64,000 nucleotides of DNA from the NCBI RefSeq assembly GCF_000007305.1, contig NC_003413.1:863318-927317 (forward strand), written 5' to 3'. Within the stretch, counting starts at the first letter, position 1, and the number at the start of each line of letters is the position of its first letter. The stretch comes from Pyrococcus furiosus DSM 3638 (GTDB lineage Archaea > Methanobacteriota_B > Thermococci > Thermococcales > Thermococcaceae). Below the pieces are notes generated by a model. The model was not told the origin of the DNA, made no database searches, and saw only the letters and a list, made by a program, of their open reading frames with translations. Made by a program: the position numbers and the translations under genes. Shown here piece by piece: positions 35,008-46,548 of the stretch.

Positions 35008-36702
35008 ATGGAAATGTCCGGTGCAAAAGCCCTCGTCCGGGCCCTCGAAAAAGAAGGCGTGCAACACACGTTTGGGATAATTGGTGGAAGTATAATGCCA
35101 GTGTTTGATGAACTACTAGATAGCAACATAAGACACATAACCACTAGACACGAGCAGGGAGCAGCCCATGCTGCAGATGGATACGCAAGAGTAAGTGGAA
35201 GGCCTGGGGTGGCAATAACTACCTCAGGCCCAGGGGCCACAAATCTAGTTACTGGAATAGCTACGGCATATATGGACTCATCACCTATAGTAGCATTGAC
35301 AGGGCAGGTTCCAACATACATGGTAGGAAAGATGGCGTTTCAAGAAACGGATATCATAAACATAACTAAGCCAATAACAAAGTGGAATTACCAGGTGAAA
35401 AGACCGAGGGAGATCCCCGAAGCTGTAAAAATGGCATTCACAATCGCCACACTAGGAAGACCTGGCCCTACACTAATTGACCTTCCTAAGGATGCTCAAA
35501 CAGATGTTGAAGATGTAGATTTTGACGTTGATATTTCCCAAAAGGTAACGCCCTGGAGACCACCTAAGCTTGATGCTTGCCCTGAAGAGGTAAAGAAAGC
35601 TGTTGACATGATTCTCTCAGCTGAGAGACCTGTGATCATTGTTGGTGGAGGAGTTGTTTGGTCAGGAGCAACTGATGAAGTTTTGGCTATAGCTGAGTAC
35701 TTGCTAATCCCAATAATGGCCACCTTCATGGGGAAAGGAGCCGTCCCAGAAAATCATCCACTCTACGTGGGAAATCTTGGAATGCACGGAAAAATTGCTG
35801 CAAACAAACTCCTTCCTCAGACTGATTTGATAATAGCTGTAGGAATGAGGTGGAGCGATAGGACAGTTAGCGAATTTGAGAACTTTGCTCCAGAGGCTAA
35901 GATAATACACATTGACATTGACCCGAAGGAAGTTGGGAAGAACGTAAAAGTGGACCTAGGGATTATAGGGGATGCCAAGAGAGTACTCAGGGCTATCTAC
36001 AACGAAATTGTTAGAAGGGCAAAGAAAAGAGAGAGCTGGCCATGGTTAGAGAAAGTTAGGGAATTCAAAGAGAAATATAAAGAAGAGCTAGTCCCAATTG
36101 ATGGGGACTATCTCAGACCCCCTGAGATTTTGAAGGAGTTGAGGAAGCTCCTCCCTCCAGATGCCATAGTTGCAACTGAAGTTGGACAAAATCAAATGTG
36201 GGTAGCGTTGTTCTTCCCAATACTAAAGCCTAGGACTTTCTTGACTTCGGGTGGATTGGGGACAATGGGCTTTGGCTTCCCAGCGGCCATAGGGGCAAAG
36301 GTAGCAAAGCCAGAGAAGGTAGTTGTGGATATTGCGGGTGATGGGAGCTTTATGATGTCCGAAAGAGAATTGGCCACAGCAGTCAACGAAAATCTTCCAG
36401 TAATAGTGATAATTCTCAACAACTCCTCCCTGGGAATGGTCGCCCAATGGCAGAGAATGTTCTACAATAGAAGATACATAGCTACTTATTTCAAAAAGAA
36501 TCCTGATTTTGTCAAGCTGGCTGAGGCTTATGGAGCCAATGGATACAAGGCTGAGACTATGGATGAGTTGCTCAAAGCGGTGAAGGAAGGAATGAACTCT
36601 GATGTTCCCACGGTTATAGACGTCCCAATCCATCCGGAGGATGATGTTCTCCCAATGGTTCCTCCTGGGCAACACATCTCAAACGTTGTGACAAGGTATT
36701 GA
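35008..36702 (+). CDS. ilvB: Acetolactate synthase, catalytic subunit
   Basis: A 564-residue thiamine-diphosphate enzyme that makes acetolactate or acetohydroxybutyrate, the first common step of valine, leucine and isoleucine synthesis. The substrate channel Glu lies in [24 protein letters not shown]; the ThDP motif is [29 protein letters not shown], with normal breaks. No ilvN regulatory subunit gene (ACT domain) follows; ilvC is next, so feedback control by valine may be absent or supplied from elsewhere. ATG 35008 follows GGGGGTG. It is the first structural gene of an eight-gene operon. Confidence 0.93.
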   Translation: MEMSGAKALVRALEKEGVQHTFGIIGGSIMPVFDELLDSNIRHITTRHEQGAAHAADGYARVSGRPGVAITTSGPGATNLVTGIATAYMDSSPIVALTGQVPTYMVGKMAFQETDIINITKPITKWNYQVKRPREIPEAVKMAFTIATLGRPGPTLIDLPKDAQTDVEDVDFDVDISQKVTPWRPPKLDACPEEVKKAVDMILSAERPVIIVGGGVVWSGATDEVLAIAEYLLIPIMATFMGKGAVPENHPLYVGNLGMHGKIAANKLLPQTDLIIAVGMRWSDRTVSEFENFAPEAKIIHIDIDPKEVGKNVKVDLGIIGDAKRVLRAIYNEIVRRAKKRESWPWLEKVREFKEKYKEELVPIDGDYLRPPEILKELRKLLPPDAIVATEVGQNQMWVALFFPILKPRTFLTSGGLGTMGFGFPAAIGAKVAKPEKVVVDIAGDGSFMMSERELATAVNENLPVIVIILNNSSLGMVAQWQRMFYNRRYIATYFKKNPDFVKLAEAYGANGYKAETMDELLKAVKEGMNSDVPTVIDVPIHPEDDVLPMVPPGQHISNVVTRY

Positions 36703-36712
36703 GGTGGTTAGA

Positions 36713-37702
36713 GTGGTAAAGGTTTGGTATGACAACGAGGTAAGTATGGATATACTCAAGGACAAGACCGTGGCTGTTATAGGGTATGGAAGCCAGGGTG
36801 AAGCACAGGCAAAGAACATGAGGGATTCCGGAGTCCACGTTATACTTGGCCTAAGGCCAGAAGGGAACTCCTGGAAGAGGGCTCAGAAGGATGGGTTTGA
36901 GGTCTATACTATAGAGGAGGCAACTAAGAGGGCTGATATAGTCCACATACTCATTCCAGACCTTGTTCAGCCGAAGGTCTACAAGGAGAAGATAGCGCCT
37001 TACCTAAGAGAAGGACAGGCTCTTGGGTTCTCCCATGGCTTCAACATCCACTATAAGCAGATTGTTCCTCCAGAGTACGTTGATGTGATAATGGTTGCTC
37101 CAAAAAGCCCAGGGAGGAGAGTTAGAGAGGTTTTCCTTGAGGGCTTTGGCGTTCCAGCCCTTATAGCAGTTTATCAAGACTACACTGGGCATGCAAAGGA
37201 ACTTGCCTTGGCCATGGCTAAGGCAATAGGGGCAACAAGAGCTGGGGTAATTGAGACGACATTCAAGGACGAAACTGAGAGTGATCTAATAGGAGAGCAG
37301 CTTGTCTTAGTTGGGGGCCTTATAGAATTAATCAAGAAGGGCTTTGAAGTTTTAGTTGAGCTGGGGTATCCTCCAGAGCTAGCCTACTTTGAAGCATGTA
37401 ATGAGGCAAAGCTGATAATGGACTTGATCTATGAAAGAGGATTTACAGGAATGCTAAAGGCAGTGTCAGATACGGCAAAGTACGGGGGGCTAACCGTAGG
37501 GCCTAAGGTCATTGACGAGCACGTTAAGGAAAACATGAGGAAATATGCCGAAAGAGTGAGGAGTGGAGAATTTGCGAAAGAGTGGATATCAAAGGCAGAT
37601 AAGGCTGATGAAGTTCTCAAAGAGCTAATGAAAGAGATCGAGGAGCACGAGATCGAAAAAGTTGGAAGGTTCATTAGGAGAATGTCAGGCCTTGAAAAGT
37701 GA
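36713..37702 (+). CDS. ilvC: Ketol-acid reductoisomerase
   Basis: A 329-residue class I enzyme. [16 protein letters not shown] is the NADP-binding fingerprint, [10 protein letters not shown] the substrate loop, and [11 protein letters not shown] the Mg ligands. It isomerises and reduces acetolactate to dihydroxyisovalerate. GAGGTGG, beginning in the ilvB stop codon, is five bases before GTG 36713, which I prefer over GTG 36704. It is followed by leuA after 34 bases. Confidence 0.93.
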
Positions 37703-37736
37703 TTTCTCCCCTTTCCACTTTTTTGGAGGGAAAGTG

Positions 37737-39236
37737 ATGGCGAGGAAGATAAAGATTTTCGACACTACACTAAGGGATGGAGAGCAGACCCCAGGAGTTA
37801 GCTTAACAGTAGAAGAAAAGATAGAGATAGCAAAGCAACTGGCAAGGCTTAATGTAGATGTCATTGAGGCAGGATTCCCAATATCTTCTCCTGGGGAATT
37901 TGAGGCTGTAAAGAGAATAGCTAGGGAGGTTAGAGGCCCAACAATTGCGGCTTTAGCTAGGGCCGTAAAGAAGGATATAGATGCCGCAGGAGAAGCCCTA
38001 AAGGATGCAGAAAGCAAGAGAATACATACATTCATAGCAACCTCACTAATTCACATGAAGTATAAGCTGAGGAAAACTCCAGAAGAAGTTAAAAAGATGG
38101 CCGTAGAGGCCGTGGAGTATGCCACTAAGTACACGGATGACATTGAATTTTCTGCAGAAGATGCCACGAGAAGTGACTGGAACTTTTTGGTTGAGGTCTA
38201 CGAGGCAGTCATAGATGCGGGAGCAACAACAATTAACGTTCCCGATACCGTTGGTTATACAACTCCTGAAGAATTTTATGAGTTGATTAGGTATCTCAAG
38301 CGCAACATAACTAATCTAAATGGCGTAACGATAAGCGTTCACTGTCACAACGATCTAGGCTTAGCGGTTGCAAACTCCCTCTCAGCAGTGAGGGCTGGAG
38401 CTGATCAGGTTGAAGTCACCGTTAATGGAATTGGAGAGAGAGCTGGAAATGCTGCATTAGAAGAAGTTGTCGTGGCATTAGACGTGAGGAAAGACTTCTA
38501 CAATGTTGAGACGGGCATAAATCTAGGGGAGATAGCCAGGACAAGCAAGCTAGTGGCGAGGCTAACTGGAATTGAAGTTCCACCAAATAAAGCAGTGGTA
38601 GGAGCAAATGCCTTTGCCCATGAATCTGGAATTCATCAGGATGGGGTTCTAAAGGAAAGAACGACTTATGAGATAATAGACCCCAGGAAGCTGGGGTTCT
38701 CGGGAAGTAAAATAGTTTTAGGTAAACACTCTGGAAGGCACGCATTTAGGAAAAAGCTCGAGGAGATGGGATATAGACTTAGTGAAGAGGAGATAAATAG
38801 GTTGTTTGCAAAATTCAAGGAGATAGCCGACAGGAAGAAGGGCTTAACTGAGCTCGATATTGAAGCAATAGTCCAGGAAGAGCTAGGGAAAGGGAAAGGC
38901 AAGTATAGCGTTGAGGTTCTCCACGTAATTTCTGGGAAGATTTCCACAGCCACGGTGAGGGTTCAAGGGGATGGTATTGATAAAATTGAGAGTGCTTGGT
39001 CGAGCAATGGCCCCATAGATGCACTCTTTGCTGCTATAAATAGAGCCCTTGGAATTGATTGCAAATTAAAGGAGTACAGAGTTTCTTCTGTTACCTCTGG
39101 AAGAGATGCCTTGGGAGAAGTTTTAGTTAGAGTTGAATATAACGGAGAGATTTACGTTGGAAGAGGTTTGAGCACCGACATTATTGAGGCAAGTGCTCAG
39201 GCGTATCTTTCTGCTCTAAATAGAATTAGGAGGTGA
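37737..39236 (+). CDS. leuA: 2-isopropylmalate synthase
   Basis: A 499-residue enzyme condensing acetyl-CoA with 2-oxoisovalerate. [18 protein letters not shown] opens the TIM barrel, and [14 protein letters not shown] carries the metal-binding histidines. The C-terminal region from about residue 370 is the leucine-sensing regulatory domain, so feedback by leucine is likely. The frame is open from 37662, but ATG 37737 with GGAGGGAAAG upstream is the true start. The paralogue cimA lies 4.3 kb downstream in the same operon. Confidence 0.93.
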   Translation: MARKIKIFDTTLRDGEQTPGVSLTVEEKIEIAKQLARLNVDVIEAGFPISSPGEFEAVKRIAREVRGPTIAALARAVKKDIDAAGEALKDAESKRIHTFIATSLIHMKYKLRKTPEEVKKMAVEAVEYATKYTDDIEFSAEDATRSDWNFLVEVYEAVIDAGATTINVPDTVGYTTPEEFYELIRYLKRNITNLNGVTISVHCHNDLGLAVANSLSAVRAGADQVEVTVNGIGERAGNAALEEVVVALDVRKDFYNVETGINLGEIARTSKLVARLTGIEVPPNKAVVGANAFAHESGIHQDGVLKERTTYEIIDPRKLGFSGSKIVLGKHSGRHAFRKKLEEMGYRLSEEEINRLFAKFKEIADRKKGLTELDIEAIVQEELGKGKGKYSVEVLHVISGKISTATVRVQGDGIDKIESAWSSNGPIDALFAAINRALGIDCKLKEYRVSSVTSGRDALGEVLVRVEYNGEIYVGRGLSTDIIEASAQAYLSALNRIRR

Positions 39237-39240
39237 AATT

Positions 39241-40515
39241 ATGGGCGGAATGACAATAGCTGAAAAAATTTTGGCAACTCATGCCGGAAAGGAAGAGGTA
39301 AAACCTGGAGAGATAGTTTTGGCAAAAGTGGACTTCATGTTTGGGAATGATGTAACAACCCCCTTAGCCATAAAAACGTTTAGAAAGATTGGAGTGGAGA
39401 AGGTTTTTGACCCAGAAAGAATAGCAATAGTTTTAGATCACTTCACTCCAAATAAAGATATCAAAGCTGCGGAGCAATGTAAATTCTCACGAGAATTTGC
39501 CAGAGAACAGGGAATCAAGTGGTTCTTTGAGGGAGGAAACGTTGGTGTCGAGCATTGTTTACTCCCTGAGTTAGGATTAGTTCTCCCAGGAGAGCTAATT
39601 ATTGGAGCAGATTCCCACACTTGCACTTATGGAGCCCTGGGTGCCTTTGCAACTGGAGTTGGTAGTACTGACTTAGCAGTTGCAATGGCAACAGGAGAGG
39701 CGTGGTTCAGGGTTCCCGAAACGATAAAATTCGTTTATGAAGGAGACCTTCAACCCTGGGTAACTAGTAAGGATCTCATACTTTACACAATCGGAGACAT
39801 AGGGGTTAATGGAGCCCTCTACAAAGTCATGGAATTTTCGGGAGAAGTTATAGAGAAGCTTTCCGTGGAACAGAGGATGACGATGACTAATATGGCCATA
39901 GAGGCCGGAGCAAAGACTGGGATAATAGAGCCGGATAAGAAGACTATAGAGTACGTAAAGGGGAGGGCCAAGAGAGAGTACAAGATCTACAAGAGCGATG
40001 AAGATGCAAAGTACTACAAGGTTATTGAGTATGACGTTAGTAAAATTGAACCTCAAGTTGCCTTTCCACACTTACCCGAAAACACGGTTCCCATCAGCAA
40101 GGCCGCAAAGATGAACATAAAGATAGACCAAGTTGTCATTGGCTCATGTACGAATGGTAGGTTGGAAGACCTTAGAATGGCCGCTGAAGTTTTAGAAGGC
40201 CAGAAAGTGGCCCCCTGGGTAAGGCTTATCATTCTTCCATGTTCACCGACTGTGTATTTCAAGGCAATGAAGGAGGGCCTCTTGGAGATTTTCCTGGAGG
40301 CAGGAGCTGTTATAGGGCCTCCAACTTGTGGACCGTGCCTAGGAGGTCACATGGGTATTCTGGCGAGTGGTGAGAGAGCTGTATCTACAACAAACAGGAA
40401 CTTTGTTGGAAGAATGGGTCACCCAAAGAGCGAAGTTTACTTGGCAAGTCCCTATGTAGCTGCAGCTTCGGCTATTCTTGGTAGAATTGCCTCTCCAGAG
40501 GAGGTGGTAAAATGA
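39241..40515 (+). CDS. leuC: 3-isopropylmalate dehydratase, large subunit
   Basis: A 424-residue aconitase-family subunit. Three cysteines for the 4Fe-4S cluster lie in VIGSCTNGR (about residue 300) and [10 protein letters not shown] (about 362). It pairs with LeuD to interconvert 2- and 3-isopropylmalate. This archaeal group of short LeuC proteins also includes dehydratases acting on citramalate, which fits the presence of cimA. ATG 39241 follows GGAGGTG and the gene overlaps leuD by four bases. Confidence 0.92.
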   Translation: MGGMTIAEKILATHAGKEEVKPGEIVLAKVDFMFGNDVTTPLAIKTFRKIGVEKVFDPERIAIVLDHFTPNKDIKAAEQCKFSREFAREQGIKWFFEGGNVGVEHCLLPELGLVLPGELIIGADSHTCTYGALGAFATGVGSTDLAVAMATGEAWFRVPETIKFVYEGDLQPWVTSKDLILYTIGDIGVNGALYKVMEFSGEVIEKLSVEQRMTMTNMAIEAGAKTGIIEPDKKTIEYVKGRAKREYKIYKSDEDAKYYKVIEYDVSKIEPQVAFPHLPENTVPISKAAKMNIKIDQVVIGSCTNGRLEDLRMAAEVLEGQKVAPWVRLIILPCSPTVYFKAMKEGLLEIFLEAGAVIGPPTCGPCLGGHMGILASGERAVSTTNRNFVGRMGHPKSEVYLASPYVAAASAILGRIASPEEVVK

Positions 40516-41006
40516 AGGCTAGAGGGAGGGCCTGGAAGTATGGGGACAATATAGACACCGACGTTATAATTCCAGCAAGGTACTTGAACACATCAGATCC
40601 AAAAGAGCTGGCCCAGCATGTTCTTGAAGACCTAGACCCTGAGTTTAGGTACAAGATGAAGCCTGGAGATATAATAGTGGCTGGAGAAAACTTCGGATGT
40701 GGGAGCTCAAGAGAACATGCTCCATTGGCAATTAAAGCGGCGGGAGTGTCTGCAGTTATAGCGAAGTCTTTCGCTAGGATATTCTATAGGAATGCAATAA
40801 ACATTGGGCTACCAATTTTGGAGGCTCCTGAGGCTGTTGAAAGGATAGAGACTGGAGATGAGATCGAAATAGACTTCTCAACTGGAGAAATCAGAAATCT
40901 GACAAAGGGGGAAGTATATCACGCCAACCCATTTCCCGAATTTATAATGGAAATCATCAAGGCTGGAGGGCTTGTTGAATGGGCTAAGAGGAGGTTGGCA
41001 AAATGA
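40512..41006 (+). CDS. leuD: 3-isopropylmalate dehydratase, small subunit
   Basis: A 164-residue swivelling-domain subunit. [19 protein letters not shown] is the family start, and [17 protein letters not shown] binds substrate. It completes the LeuCD enzyme and likely serves both isopropylmalate and citramalate substrates. ATGA overlaps at both ends link it to leuC and leuB. Confidence 0.93.
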   Translation: MKARGRAWKYGDNIDTDVIIPARYLNTSDPKELAQHVLEDLDPEFRYKMKPGDIIVAGENFGCGSSREHAPLAIKAAGVSAVIAKSFARIFYRNAINIGLPILEAPEAVERIETGDEIEIDFSTGEIRNLTKGEVYHANPFPEFIMEIIKAGGLVEWAKRRLAK

Positions 41007-42070
41007 TAAAGATAGCTGTGATCCCAGGTGATGGGATAGGAAAGGAGGTAGTGGCTGAGGGGCTAAAGGTTCTTCGCAAAATAGAGGAGCTGAGCAACGT
41101 TAAGTTCGACTTTCAAGAGTATCCATTCGGAGCAGAACATTACTTGAAAACTGGAGAAACCCTTCCAGACTGGGCTCTTGAGGAGTTTAGACACTTTGAT
41201 GCAATTTACTTTGGAGCAATTGGGGATCCAAGGGTAAAGCCGGGAATTCTAGAACACGGAATTCTACTTAAGCTCAGATTTTCCCTAGACCTTTACGTAA
41301 ACTTAAGACCTGTAAAGTTATACCACCCAAAACTAACTCCGCTAAAGGGAAAGGAAAAGATTGACATGGTGTTCATAAGGGAAAACACTGAGGGCCTATA
41401 TGCAGGAGCGGGTGGTTTTCTTAGGAAGGGGACCCCTCATGAGGTCGCTATTCAAGAAATGATAAATACTAGGTTTGGAGTCGAGAGAACCATTAGGTTT
41501 GCCTTTGAATATGCAAAGACTAAGGGGAGAAAAAAGGTAACTCTAGTAGATAAGGCCAACGTTCTTACCTATGCTCACGATCTCTGGCAGAGAGTGTTTA
41601 AGGAAGTTGCTTCGGAATACCAGGAAATAGAGACTGACCACTACTATGTTGATGCTATGGCAATGAAAATGATCCGTTCTCCAGAGATCTTCGAAGTAGT
41701 TGTAACTCCAAACATGTTTGGAGACATTCTCACTGACTTGGGAGCAGAGATTGTGGGAGGATTAGGATTAGCAGCTTCTGGAAATATCAATCCAAGGGGA
41801 GTTTCCATGTTTGAGCCAGTCCACGGTTCTGCCCCAGACATTGCAGGAAAGGGCATTGCAAATCCACTAGCTGCGATTTTAACAGCAGCTCTAATGCTTG
41901 AGCACCTGGGATTGGACAGGGAAGCCTCACTTGTGGAAAAGGCCGTTGCGAAGACAATAGAAGAAAACAAAGTAACACCAGACTTGGGAGGAGAGTTGAA
42001 GACTAGCGAAGTTGGTAATGAAGTTGTGAAAAATTTAGAGGTGTTATGGGATGAGGGAGAGGAGAGTTGA
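41003..42070 (+). CDS. leuB: 3-isopropylmalate dehydrogenase
   Basis: A 355-residue NAD-dependent beta-decarboxylating dehydrogenase. [23 protein letters not shown], and the metal-binding DxxxD in [16 protein letters not shown] with [14 protein letters not shown] are intact. It oxidises 3-isopropylmalate, and in this pathway also the 2-methylmalate analogue, giving 2-oxobutyrate for isoleucine. The ORF ends 20 bases inside cimA, a longer overlap than the four-base ones elsewhere in the operon. Confidence 0.92.
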   Translation: MIKIAVIPGDGIGKEVVAEGLKVLRKIEELSNVKFDFQEYPFGAEHYLKTGETLPDWALEEFRHFDAIYFGAIGDPRVKPGILEHGILLKLRFSLDLYVNLRPVKLYHPKLTPLKGKEKIDMVFIRENTEGLYAGAGGFLRKGTPHEVAIQEMINTRFGVERTIRFAFEYAKTKGRKKVTLVDKANVLTYAHDLWQRVFKEVASEYQEIETDHYYVDAMAMKMIRSPEIFEVVVTPNMFGDILTDLGAEIVGGLGLAASGNINPRGVSMFEPVHGSAPDIAGKGIANPLAAILTAALMLEHLGLDREASLVEKAVAKTIEENKVTPDLGGELKTSEVGNEVVKNLEVLWDEGEES

Positions 42071-43628
42071 GCTATATGATACAACACTTAGAGATGGCTC
42101 CCAAATGGAGGGGATAAGCTTTTCCCTTGAGGATAAGCTAAAGATAACTGAAAAGCTCGATGAATTTGGAATTCACTACATAGAAGGAGGATGGCCGGGT
42201 TCCAATCCAAAGGACATTGAATACTTTAGAGCTGTGAAAGATTTGCCCTTAGAAAATGCGGAAATAGCGGCTTTTGGAAGTACAAGGAGGCCTAGGGTGA
42301 GGGCAGAGGAGGATGCAAACTTAAATGCCTTGGTTGACTCTGAGGCCCCAATAGCCACAATCTTTGGCAAGAGCTGGGACCTCCACGTAACTAGAGCTCT
42401 AAAGACAACTCTTGAGAACAACCTCCAGATGATTGCGGAGTCAATAGAATACTTAAGAGAGCACGGAATGAGGGTTTTCTACGATGCAGAGCACTTCTTC
42501 GATGGTTATAGAGCAAATCCTGAATATGCAATAACCACCATAAAGGTAGCGGAAGAAGCTGGGGCCGAGAGAATAGTCTTGGCTGACACAAACGGAGGAT
42601 CTCTTCCCTCCTTTGTTAAAAGCGTAGTGGAGAAAGTAAAGGAAGAAATAAAGACTCCCCTAGGAATTCACGCCCACAATGATTCTGAGTTGGCAGTGGC
42701 AAATTCCTTAATGGCATTTGAGGCCGGAGTAATCCAAATCCAGGGTACTATAAACGGATATGGAGAGAGATGCGGAAATGCTAACTTAATCTCGATAATC
42801 CCAGCTTTGGAGTTAAAGTATGGAGTTGAAGTCGTTGGGAGGGAGAGGCTTAAAAAGTTGAAGGAGTTGGCCCACTTTGTTGCGGAACTAGCTAACATGG
42901 AAATTCCCAGGAACCAACCATACGTTGGTGACAGTGCCTTTGCCCACAAAGGAGGAGTTCACGTTTCGGCAGTTCTCAAGGATCCAAGAACGTACGAGCA
43001 TATTCCCCCAGAGGCAGTTGGGAACAGAAGAAAGGTTGTAGTATCCGAGCTCTCTGGAAGGAGCAATCTGATATACAAGGCTAAAGAGCTTGGCATAGAT
43101 ATCAACGAAAATGATCCAAAGCTTCAAGAGGTTGTTAAGAAGATAAAAGAGCTTGAATTCCTGGGCTATCACTTTGAAGCCGCTGAAGCTTCACTGGAGC
43201 TTCTAATAAAGAAGGTGAAGGGAGAGTATACCCCAACTTTTGAGCTGGAGAGGGCAATGGTCGTTAGTGAGATTCTCCCAGATCACTCTCCAATATCAGA
43301 GGCAACCGTTGTCGTTAAAGTAGGTGATAAAAAGGTTCACACGGCGGCAGAGGGAAATGGGCCGGTAAATGCCCTGGATTTGGCCCTTAGAAAAGCCCTC
43401 TCAGAGTTCTATCCAGAGCTCAAAAAGATTAGTTTGGTGGACTACAAGGTTAGGGTTCTTGGAAGTGAAAAGGGAACAGCTGCAAAGGTTAGAGTCCTCA
43501 TCCAAACCAGCGATGGAAGGAGGACATGGGGCACTGTGGGAGTGTCAACAAACATCATCGAGGCGAGCTTAAACGCAATAATTGACAGTATGGAGTACTG
43601 GCTCATGAAGGGGAGGGAGAACAAATGA
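42051..43628 (+). CDS. cimA: (R)-citramalate synthase
   Basis: A 525-residue member of the LeuA/CimA family. [22 protein letters not shown] is the CimA form of the active-site start (split here by normal variation), [14 protein letters not shown] holds metal ligands, and the C-terminal regulatory domain is complete. It condenses acetyl-CoA with pyruvate to start threonine-independent isoleucine synthesis; no ilvA gene lies in the cluster, in line with this. ATG 42051 lies inside leuB; the stop overlaps ilvD by four bases. Confidence 0.9.
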   Translation: MRERRVELYDTTLRDGSQMEGISFSLEDKLKITEKLDEFGIHYIEGGWPGSNPKDIEYFRAVKDLPLENAEIAAFGSTRRPRVRAEEDANLNALVDSEAPIATIFGKSWDLHVTRALKTTLENNLQMIAESIEYLREHGMRVFYDAEHFFDGYRANPEYAITTIKVAEEAGAERIVLADTNGGSLPSFVKSVVEKVKEEIKTPLGIHAHNDSELAVANSLMAFEAGVIQIQGTINGYGERCGNANLISIIPALELKYGVEVVGRERLKKLKELAHFVAELANMEIPRNQPYVGDSAFAHKGGVHVSAVLKDPRTYEHIPPEAVGNRRKVVVSELSGRSNLIYKAKELGIDINENDPKLQEVVKKIKELEFLGYHFEAAEASLELLIKKVKGEYTPTFELERAMVVSEILPDHSPISEATVVVKVGDKKVHTAAEGNGPVNALDLALRKALSEFYPELKKISLVDYKVRVLGSEKGTAAKVRVLIQTSDGRRTWGTVGVSTNIIEASLNAIIDSMEYWLMKGRENK

Positions 43629-45280
43629 GAAGTGATGTAATCAAGAAGGGAATTGAAAGAGCTCCCCATCGTTCTCTATTTAAGGCCATGGGCTTCACAG
43701 ATGAGGAACTAGAAAGACCATTAATTGGAGTTGCCAATTCATTTAACGAGCTGATCCCTGGGCATATCCATCTAAGAAAGATTGCTGAGGCGGTAAAAGC
43801 TGGAATAAGGATGGCAGGTGGCACTCCTCTAGAGTTTAACACAATAGGAATATGCGATGGAATAGCAATGAACCACCTGGGAATGAAATATTCACTACCC
43901 TCAAGAGAGCTAATAGCGGACAGCGTCGAACTAGTTGCTAGAGTCTACCACTTTGATGGCATAGTGGTCATAGCATCTTGTGACAAAATAATTCCAGGAA
44001 TGCTAATGGCCATAGCAAGGTTGAACATTCCAGCCATATTCGTCTCCGGTGGTCCAATGCTTCCCGGCAGATTTAAGGGAGAATATGTGGATGTAAAAAC
44101 TGTCTTCGAGGCAGTGGGTGCTGTAAAGGCTGGAAAAATGAGTTATGAGGAGCTAAAGCTTCTAGAGAACTTTGCATGCCCAGGGTGTGGAAGCTGTGCC
44201 GGAATGTTTACAGCCAATACCATGAATGCCCTCACAGAGGCTTTGGGAATTTCTCTGCCCTGGAACGGAACAGCTCCTGCTCCCTATGCCCACAGGATAA
44301 GGATAGCTAAGGAAACTGGAATGCAGATAGTTAAGTTAGTGGAGAAAGATGTCAAAGCTAGAGACATCCTTACTAGGGAAGCCTTCGAAGATGCAATAGC
44401 TGTGGATATGGCCCTGGGAGGATCAACAAACACGGTCCTCCACCTAATGGCCATTGCAAATGAAGCTAAGGTTGATTTATCTTTGGAAGACTTTGACAGG
44501 ATTAGCGAGAAGACCCCAACGTTGGCAAAGCTGAGTCCCGCAGGAAAGCACTTTGTAGTTGATCTTTACGAGGCAGGAGGAATACTCGGAGTTATGAAGA
44601 GGTTGAGTGAACTGGGGCTTATTCACGAAGACAGGTTAACAGTATCGTTAAAAACAGTGGGAGAATTGTTGAAGAGCGCTTTTGTCTCAAGAGATGATGT
44701 AATAAGGCCGGTGACAAATCCCTATCATCCAAGGGGAGGAATAATGATTCTTAGAGGAACTTTAGCTCCCAACGGTGCTGTGATAAAGGTTTCCGCCGTG
44801 GAAGGAGTTGAAGTGTTTGAAGGGCCAGCAAAGGTCTTTGATAGCGAAGAGGAAGCAACAGCAGCAATTCTATCCGGAAAGATTGAGAGGGGAGATGTTG
44901 TTGTTATAAGATACGAAGGGCCCAAAGGAGGTCCAGGAATGAGAGAAATGCTGACTCCAACTTCTGCAATAGCGGGAATGGGGCTTGACAAGGATGTTGC
45001 ATTGGTGACGGATGGGAGATTTTCCGGAGCAACAAGGGGACTTTCAGTTGGTCATGTCTCTCCTGAAGCTGCTGAAGGAGGGCCAATAGCACTAGTAAAG
45101 GATGGAGACATTATCAGAATTGATTTGAAAAATAAGAGGATTGATTTACTTGTCGATGAGGAGGAGCTAAGAAAAAGAAGAGAAGAGTGGAAGCCAAAGG
45201 TCAAAGAGCTTACAGGATATCTTAAGAGATACTCAACTCTTGTCACCTCTGCCAACACTGGTGCTATCTTGAGACATTAA
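43625..45280 (+). CDS. ilvD: Dihydroxy-acid dehydratase
   Basis: A 551-residue iron-sulfur dehydratase producing the 2-oxo acids for valine, leucine and isoleucine. Cluster cysteines are [11 protein letters not shown] (about 118) and [14 protein letters not shown] (about 187). The C-terminal [19 protein letters not shown] is typical. Length is normal. It is the last gene of the operon; T-rich sequence (CTTCTCTCTTCTTTCTGTTTT) after the stop may terminate transcription. Confidence 0.94.
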   Translation: MRSDVIKKGIERAPHRSLFKAMGFTDEELERPLIGVANSFNELIPGHIHLRKIAEAVKAGIRMAGGTPLEFNTIGICDGIAMNHLGMKYSLPSRELIADSVELVARVYHFDGIVVIASCDKIIPGMLMAIARLNIPAIFVSGGPMLPGRFKGEYVDVKTVFEAVGAVKAGKMSYEELKLLENFACPGCGSCAGMFTANTMNALTEALGISLPWNGTAPAPYAHRIRIAKETGMQIVKLVEKDVKARDILTREAFEDAIAVDMALGGSTNTVLHLMAIANEAKVDLSLEDFDRISEKTPTLAKLSPAGKHFVVDLYEAGGILGVMKRLSELGLIHEDRLTVSLKTVGELLKSAFVSRDDVIRPVTNPYHPRGGIMILRGTLAPNGAVIKVSAVEGVEVFEGPAKVFDSEEEATAAILSGKIERGDVVVIRYEGPKGGPGMREMLTPTSAIAGMGLDKDVALVTDGRFSGATRGLSVGHVSPEAAEGGPIALVKDGDIIRIDLKNKRIDLLVDEEELRKRREEWKPKVKELTGYLKRYSTLVTSANTGAILRH

Positions 45281-45350
45281 CTTCTCTCTTCTTTCTGTTT
45301 TATATCGAAAGAGTTAAGACTCTGTTGGATAGAATGAAAATGGTGGGATA

Positions 45351-45777
45351 ATGCACTATGAAGAAGTCGAAATCCTCTTTCAGCGCTCGAGAGATTATAT
45401 CTCCCTCGCAGACACTGCTTTCCAAGTAAGGAAAGTATGAGGTGGCAATTTTTCTTGCAGAACAAGGGCTTCAGATATACCTAAAGGCCATACTCATTAA
45501 ATATGCCGATCTAAGGTTGAAGACTCACTCACTAAGGGAGCTCCTTATGAGTGTTGGAAAAGTATTTGAGATGGAAGAGAGAGTTGCAGAATTCATTAAG
45601 TCCAATAGAATAATGCTTCGGGAGCTTGAAGATGCATATATTGACGCCAGATACGAGCCAAAGCTATATTCTCGGAAGGATGCTGAAGACATTATCTACT
45701 TTGTTAAGCAGGTAATGACCTTTGTGGAGGAGCTTGAAGATGAATTCGAGAGAAAAGTTGATCAAAGAACTTATTGA
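45351..45777 (+). pseudogene. HEPN-domain protein, frameshifted near 45432
   Basis: ATG 45351 begins a frame with HYEEVEILFQRSRDYISLADTAFQ, the start of a HEPN domain, which meets TGA soon after AAGGAAAG (45429-45436). One base fewer brings in KYEVAIFLAEQGLQIYLKAIL and the remaining 110 residues, including LKTHSLRELL. The combined 141 residues are of normal HEPN length. The HEPN domain is the RNase-toxin partner of the adjacent nucleotidyltransferase. If the frameshift is real, the toxin is dead or begins at GTG 45442. Confidence 0.75.
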
Positions 45778-46108
45778 AAGAGGGAGAAAGCAGTATCTCA
45801 TGATAAAAAACTATCATCTCTACCTACCATCAATAAAGAAAGCTTGTGAGAAAATTTTTGGTAACTGTGAAGTCTATGTATTTGGAAGTGTATTGACGGG
45901 GAAGTTCACGGCAGGAAGTGACGTTGATCTGCTGATAAAAGTTCCTAACCCTCCAAAAAGCTTACGGGCGAAGGCTGAAGTTGAGGCTAAGATAGAGGAA
46001 CTCGCAGGTTTGCCGGACTATCATCCGTTTGAGTTTCACATAGTTGATGAGGAAGGCTTCAAATGGTATGTGGAAAAGCTAAAAATAAAGTTAAAAAGAG
46101 TAAGCTAG
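45740..46108 (+). CDS. MNT-type minimal nucleotidyltransferase (antitoxin)
   Basis: A 122-residue nucleotidyltransferase of the MNT/MJ0435 kind. VFGSVLTGKFTAGSDVDLLIKVP has the GSxxxG and DxD motifs with the later FHIVD strand carrying the third Asp. In HEPN-MNT modules the MNT protein AMPylates the HEPN toxin and so neutralises it. ATG 45740 follows GGAGGAGC and overlaps the HEPN gene by 38 bases, the usual linkage of such pairs. Confidence 0.8.
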   Translation: MNSREKLIKELIERGRKQYLMIKNYHLYLPSIKKACEKIFGNCEVYVFGSVLTGKFTAGSDVDLLIKVPNPPKSLRAKAEVEAKIEELAGLPDYHPFEFHIVDEEGFKWYVEKLKIKLKRVS

Positions 46109-46548
46109 CTACTTCTTTGCAATCCACAAGAGAAAGACTCCAGCTAATATAAATGCCATTAAACTTCCCGAATAAGGTAGTGTCGGATGTATACTGGCCA
46201 GAGCTCCGGCCGTTATTGGGGTTATAAGTCCAAGAACTCTCTGATAACTCGAAAGGGCTGCATGGAATTCAGTTGTTCTCTCCCTTGGAATGAGCTTGAA
46301 AAGCCAAGAGCGATAGAAGGGAAACCATAACGCGTTCCCAAAGTCTCCAATAGCGTAAACAGCCAAGGCAAGCCAGAATGGCGGAGCCAAAGCCATCACG
46401 AAGGCGTAGAGGGCGTTTAGGAACATCCCCAAAGCTATCGCGTGGAAACCCTTATTCTTTGGAACGCGCTCGCTGGCGTAGGTGCCAGCTATTCTCATTA
46501 TGCTACACGCAACCACTATCAGCGTTATCTCGAAAATTGTCTTTTTCA

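Noticed and set aside
37662-37736. N-terminal extension of leuA
   Set aside because: It overlaps ilvC and lies upstream of a good ribosome site and the conserved family start.
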